DNA of 64,000 bases from Morella rubra (taxonomy: Eukaryota; Streptophyta; Magnoliopsida; Fagales; Myricaceae): the NCBI GenBank assembly GCA_003952965.2, contig CM025851.1, forward strand, positions 12,443,934 through 12,507,933, written 5' to 3'. Within the stretch, counting starts at the first letter, position 1, and every line of letters begins with the position of its first letter. Positions 60,258 through 64,000 of the stretch are shown here, piece by piece. The translations under genes and the position numbers were made by a program. A model generated the notes under the pieces. That model did not search any database and had not been told where the DNA came from. It worked only from the letters and a program-made list of their open reading frames with translations.

Positions 60258-60455
60258 CGACTTCCAAAATCTTGACTTGAAACGTGCTCTCTAGAATATT
60301 ATAAATCTTTTGCAGCTTATTCGTTTGATTTACTGACTGAACCTGTAGAGATGTTTTGTCGATCGGATTACTCATAGCAAGTAATGGCATTAGGTTTCCC
60401 TTTGCTTGAGTTATTGTCCGAAGCTCTGGGACTGAAACCAAGCCACCTCCCCAAG
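60258..60455 (+). pseudogene. dioxygenase fragment (intron 1 to exon 2)
   Basis: About 195 bases closely match gene A at 56231-56425: the end of intron 1 (GACTTCCAAAATCTTG, then GAATATTA and AATCTTTTGCAGCTTATTCG) and the first part of exon 2 (to CTGGGACTGAAACCAAGCCA). An in-frame TAG and a small insertion break it. The presence of the intron shows DNA-level duplication. It ends abruptly. Confidence 0.85.
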
Positions 60456-61576
60456 CTATAGCTACAACCTTCAATCACTCCTGCTTCGAGCTAAATCCGG
60501 AGAGATAGGTGGATGGGAGACCACTGCGCCACATCGTTTTAGCAAATGAAAATGTCATTCACCATTTTCCCCACTGTGTTGATTGGTGTTTCACTAGTTT
60601 GGGTTCGTTAAACGAAGATTGCTAATTATGAACTACATGCATTTCAGATTGTACTAATTTATACTCACACATTCTTCCTATATGGAGAACAAGGACCAAT
60701 TGCAAACCAGAAGAACAAAGGACGTGTTAATATTTCGTTGCTCCGTCAAATTCATTTGAAGATTACTAGATATCCAATCCAAGTGATGAATTTGTCTTTA
60801 AAAAAAAAGTGATGGATTTTTCAAAATGCTTTCGTCGTTTGTAGAAGCCTAAAGAAAGAAGTGTATTTCTTTTAGAGATACTATAATTAGTGAATCACTT
60901 GACCGATAACCAAAATGAAAGCGACGTTATCGTCTCTTGAGGCCAATATCTGCAACTTGTGGCTACAATTCTGACAAGTTGCACCATCTAAAAATATTCT
61001 CTTTTATATTTTATTGAATGCATGTGGTGTTTAATCTCGAGGGTTGGTTTTGGTGGTCCAGACTTTGGGCTTAAGTATTTTCTCTCGCGAGGTCTCAGAG
61101 TTTACAACCGGTTAGGTGTGATTTTAGGCTTAGGTGTTTTCTCTCTCTGAAGTCTCAAAGTTTACGACCGGTTAGGTGAGATTTACTCCGGTAGATTTGT
61201 CTGAGTTGAATTTTTCCTAAGCATAAAAATATAAAAAAAGTATGTGATATTTGTACAATGTCCTAGGTAACATTTCCATATCAACACAATTTGTCTCCAT
61301 GCACAGGTAATCATAATGAATTGGTTCTGGAATGTGTGAGAACTTTCTGGTGATCACTTGTATCCTTGCTGTCTTGAAGTTGTCCAGGCAAGGCAGGTGA
61401 GTTGGCTTGGGGCTTGACAAATGCGAACACTGCAGGATACCTACTGTGAGGCTGTGAGTGACGGATTGTCTCGTATGGACACCATTCTTGGCTTTGAAAA
61501 AATAGCCAGGGGATTATGATCTCGTAGACTCGTACACACCATTACTGGCTTTGCAAATGCCAAAGCCTCTTGGAAG
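60456..61576. other. intergenic with a short tandem repeat
   Basis: Non-coding. Two tandem copies of a unit of about 58 bp at about 61068-61184 share GGCTTAAGT/GGCTTAGGT, TTTTCTCTC and CCGGTTAGGTG. Nothing else seen. Confidence 0.5.
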
Positions 61577-62081
61577 CAGGGGCGGCTCAACATGAGTTGA
61601 AAAGTTTTTTTTTTCAATTTACTGTAATAATATAGTAAATCTTAATGTTAAAAATCAAAGCATCCGTAATGTTATTTACAAACTATTCTTCTATCTCATG
61701 AACAAATATAAAATTATTTACCAGATGAATATGTAATTAAAATAATTATCTATTGTAAAGAGATTATAGATCTTTGAGACATAAATATATATCTCATAAA
61801 TTACGACCCACATTTAATACTGTTGTTAACTAGTAGGCCTATATTCATGGCGAAGGGAGTTCATGCCTCTATAAAATATGACTTGATTTATTGTTTCCAA
61901 ACAAAGACAAAAAGATCAACGAAACTAATGGGTCCTGATTTTCATTAATCCAGACCCACTATTTATTTCATGCGTTAGTACAAATTAAAATGTGATAAGG
62001 TTCAAGAAAATTTTACGAGGCCTTAGTTGGGGTAGGCGGGCTGGGGGCCTTAGGCACGCTTAAGCCGCCCCTGCTTGGAAG
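61569..62081. mobile_element. hAT-type MITE
   Basis: The 497-bp body (61577-62073) starts CAGGGGCGGCT and ends with its exact reverse complement AGCCGCCCCTG. It is flanked on both sides by CTTGGAAG (61569-61576 and 62074-62081), an exact 8-bp target duplication, the hallmark of hAT elements. No coding capacity. Confidence 0.9.
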
Positions 62082-62404
62082 CCAGCATACTTTACCCACC
62101 CCAGCCGGTCACTTCTTTGGGTTTATAGAACGTCAAATTCCTTATTCCCTCGCCCACAATATCGCTAGATGGTGCCTGAAGGAGAGTGTCTTCGGTTATA
62201 TCGATGAATCTATTTTGCCACATTGTTAATTGTGATTCTGGGGTATAAAGGTTCGGTTGCTGAGAAATAAAAAAAAAAAAATTGGATTTCTGGTCACCCA
62301 AAATAACATATCTTTTCTGGCTTACTGTTCGCCTCCTTTTCTACCGCATTTAAGGTCCGTTTGAGGCTGAACTTCCACGGTTACCCGATCGCAAAGGAAA
62401 GAAA
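62082..62404. other. dioxygenase B promoter region
   Basis: About 320 bases between the MITE and the start of gene B. The MITE therefore sits close to this promoter. An A run lies near 62268-62281. No clear TATA box. Confidence 0.45.
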
Positions 62405-64000
62405 ATGGACGCTGTTACGACCAACAATGAAATTCCAGTGTCAATCCAGCCAGACTACGACAGAGTGAGTGAGTTGAAGGCTTTCGATGAAACAAAAGTC
62501 GGTGTCAAAGGACTGGTGGATGCTGGGGTTACTGAAATCCCTCGTATATTCTATCAACCACCAGACAGCTTCGGCGAGACAGTTGCTAATGACACCCACT
62601 CCCAGTTTAGTATTCCTGTCATAGATCTTGAAGGCATCGACCAAGATGTTATAAAACGCAAGGAGATCGTCGAAAGAGTTCGGGACGCATCAGAGACATG
62701 GGGCTTCTTTCAGGTGGTCAATCATGGAATTCCCGAGAGCGTTTTGAAGGAGATGAAGGAAGGGGTGCGTAGGTTCTATGAGCAAGATACTGAGGTGAAG
62801 AAAGAGATCTATACGCGTGACCCCTTGAGACCGTGGGTATACAACAGCAACTTTGATCTGTACAGTGCGCCGGCAACTAATTGGAGGGATACATTTTTTT
62901 TGTCAAATCGCCCCCAGTCCCCCCAAGTCAGGGGACCTCCCAGATGCATGCAGGTACGTGATCGATCATGGTGATTACTAAGATTATAGATTTTTTAATA
63001 CAAAAATAAAAAATATTGACAGATAGCTAGAGCCGCCCCTGTATATAGAGATCGAAGAATAACCTTTAGATATTAGAATCCAAGGCATGCCTACCTTATG
63101 GGCATGATATGTTCCTGCAGAGACATACTCGAAGAATTCTCGAAGCGAGTGATGAGCCTGGGGCATCTATTGTTCCATCTATTATCGGAGGCTCTTGGGC
63201 TTAACCCAAACCATCTAAACGACATTGGTTGCACGGAAGGGCTTGCAATTCTGGGCCATTACTATCCCGCCTGCCCACAGCCAGAGTTAACATTGGGCAC
63301 AAGCAAGCACGCCGACGGTGATTTTCTCACCGTGCTTCTACAAGACCATATTGGTGGCCTCCAAGCTCTTCATCAGGACAAGTGGATCAACATCCCTCCG
63401 CTACCAGGGGCTCTAGTTGTTAACATTGGAGATCTTCTACAGGCAAGTCTCACGTTAAATTTGCATTTTATTTACATGACTACTCATGTTTAAGTAGTAT
63501 TTTAATTCTCCATAAATATGATGATTTCGGGGTAACTGTAGTTAAAAATCCTTCAGCTAAACAATTTCGTTATGAGGTCCTGTAAGGCCATATAAAGACC
63601 TTATAATTGTGAGGCATAAGCAGAGGGAAAATATTGTTCAGTCCAAGAGCTCGATAACTTTAGAATTTATTATAATTGTGAGGCATAAGGCATAATCCAA
63701 AGGGCATCAGGTTTGGTATAGATCTTCCATCCAAGTTTAGCTAACAAAGCTTGATTAATATCATGGAATCTTGGAATGCCAAGCCCTCCCACTTCCTTCG
63801 GGCGGCAGATAAATTCCCAAGCGGTATGAGTGAAATTTCTTGAGTTTCTCTAGTTTCTTATTTGCAGCAGCTTATTCACGAATTTTCCTTTGGTTTTTCC
63901 AGCTTATAACAAACGACAGGTTTAAAAGCGTTGAACACAGAGTATTGGCAAGCCGGGTAGGTCCAAGAGTATCTGTGGCGAGCTTCTTCTACACAGGTAC
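62405..64000 (+). CDS. 2-oxoglutarate/Fe(II) dioxygenase, ACC-oxidase-homolog type (gene B), frame-shifted and cut by window end
   Basis: Exons 62405-62953, 63121-63442 and 63903 to beyond 64000. A close paralog of gene [65 protein letters not shown]; in exon 2 [13 protein letters not shown] and [14 protein letters not shown] (iron ligands His and Asp); in exon 3 SVEHRVLA (second His) and GPRVS (RxS). In exon 1, after NWRDTFF, eight T are found where seven would keep frame. Beyond it the other frame gives the expected [18 protein letters not shown] up to the same splice site as in gene A. So the gene is either broken by one T or intact with a run-length sequencing error. Intron 2 again has a GC donor. 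The C-terminus lies outside the window. Confidence 0.88.
63031..63041. repeat. solitary hAT MITE end
   Basis: AGCCGCCCCTG inside intron 1 of gene B is identical to the terminal repeat of the MITE at 61577-62073. No matching left end or target duplication was found, so this is probably an old fragment, or chance. Confidence 0.4.

Noticed and set aside
1-64000. CRISPR arrays, operons, bacterial promoters, rRNA or tRNA genes
   Set aside because: The window is plant nuclear DNA; no rRNA or convincing tRNA was seen by eye, although short tRNA genes could be missed without a dedicated scan.

Overview
The window is plant nuclear DNA, most likely from a flowering plant. It is AT-rich, its genes carry many GT-AG introns, and it contains plant-specific families: HR-like lesion-inducing (HRLI) proteins, ACC-oxidase-homolog dioxygenases, a 240-residue peroxisomal ECI, ARP9 and MuDR transposase. 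From memory, RAD5B and ARP9 are also close neighbours on Arabidopsis chromosome 5 (At5g43530 and At5g43500), so this part may be old conserved gene order. Species was not determined.

Layout. 1-6.7 kb: mostly empty, with two foldback MITEs and one small plant-conserved gene (3834-4157, minus). 6.7-16.6 kb: an 18-exon RAD5B-type SNF2/HIRAN/RING gene on the minus strand. Its last two exons are repeated in a 1.7 kb tandem duplication. 19.2-21.9 kb: a single-exon peroxisomal enoyl-CoA isomerase (plus), followed by a deletion-riddled partial copy. 22.4-35.3 kb: ARP9, 20 coding exons, minus, 592 codons, intact. 35.4-40.3 kb: a Mutator-like element with about 0.32-0.40 kb terminal inverted repeats and a perfect 9-bp target duplication; it keeps only the C-terminal part of its transposase. 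42.2-44.8 kb (minus) and 51.8-54.4 kb (plus): two HRLI paralogs with identical exon lengths. Between them lie a 534-bp MITE and a 3.3 kb CACTA-like element carrying intron-containing pieces of an actin-depolymerizing factor (ADF) gene and, probably, an RMI2 gene. 55.6-64 kb: two 2-oxoglutarate/Fe(II) dioxygenase genes in the same orientation. The second has a frame shift at a T run and runs off the window. They are separated by two nested LINE remnants, a stray dioxygenase fragment and a hAT MITE.

Functions present. RAD5B (DNA-damage tolerance type translocase/E3 ligase) and ARP9 (actin-related, Arp8-like, expected in INO80) are both chromatin genes; nothing shows co-regulation. ECI acts in peroxisomal beta-oxidation, HRLI proteins are small multi-pass membrane proteins, and the dioxygenases are specialised-metabolism enzymes of unknown substrate.

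Most notable points. (1) Both tandem duplications pair a clean copy with one full of small deletions beside stretches that are 100% identical. That pattern fits unmerged overlapping contig ends better than real evolution. (2) The CACTA-like element looks like a Pack-type gene-capture element joining two host genes in the same orientation. (3) RAD5B carries four VKxE SUMO-consensus sites inside internal repeats of its N-terminal exon. All splice models were read by eye and checked for reading-frame continuity, not by transcript evidence.
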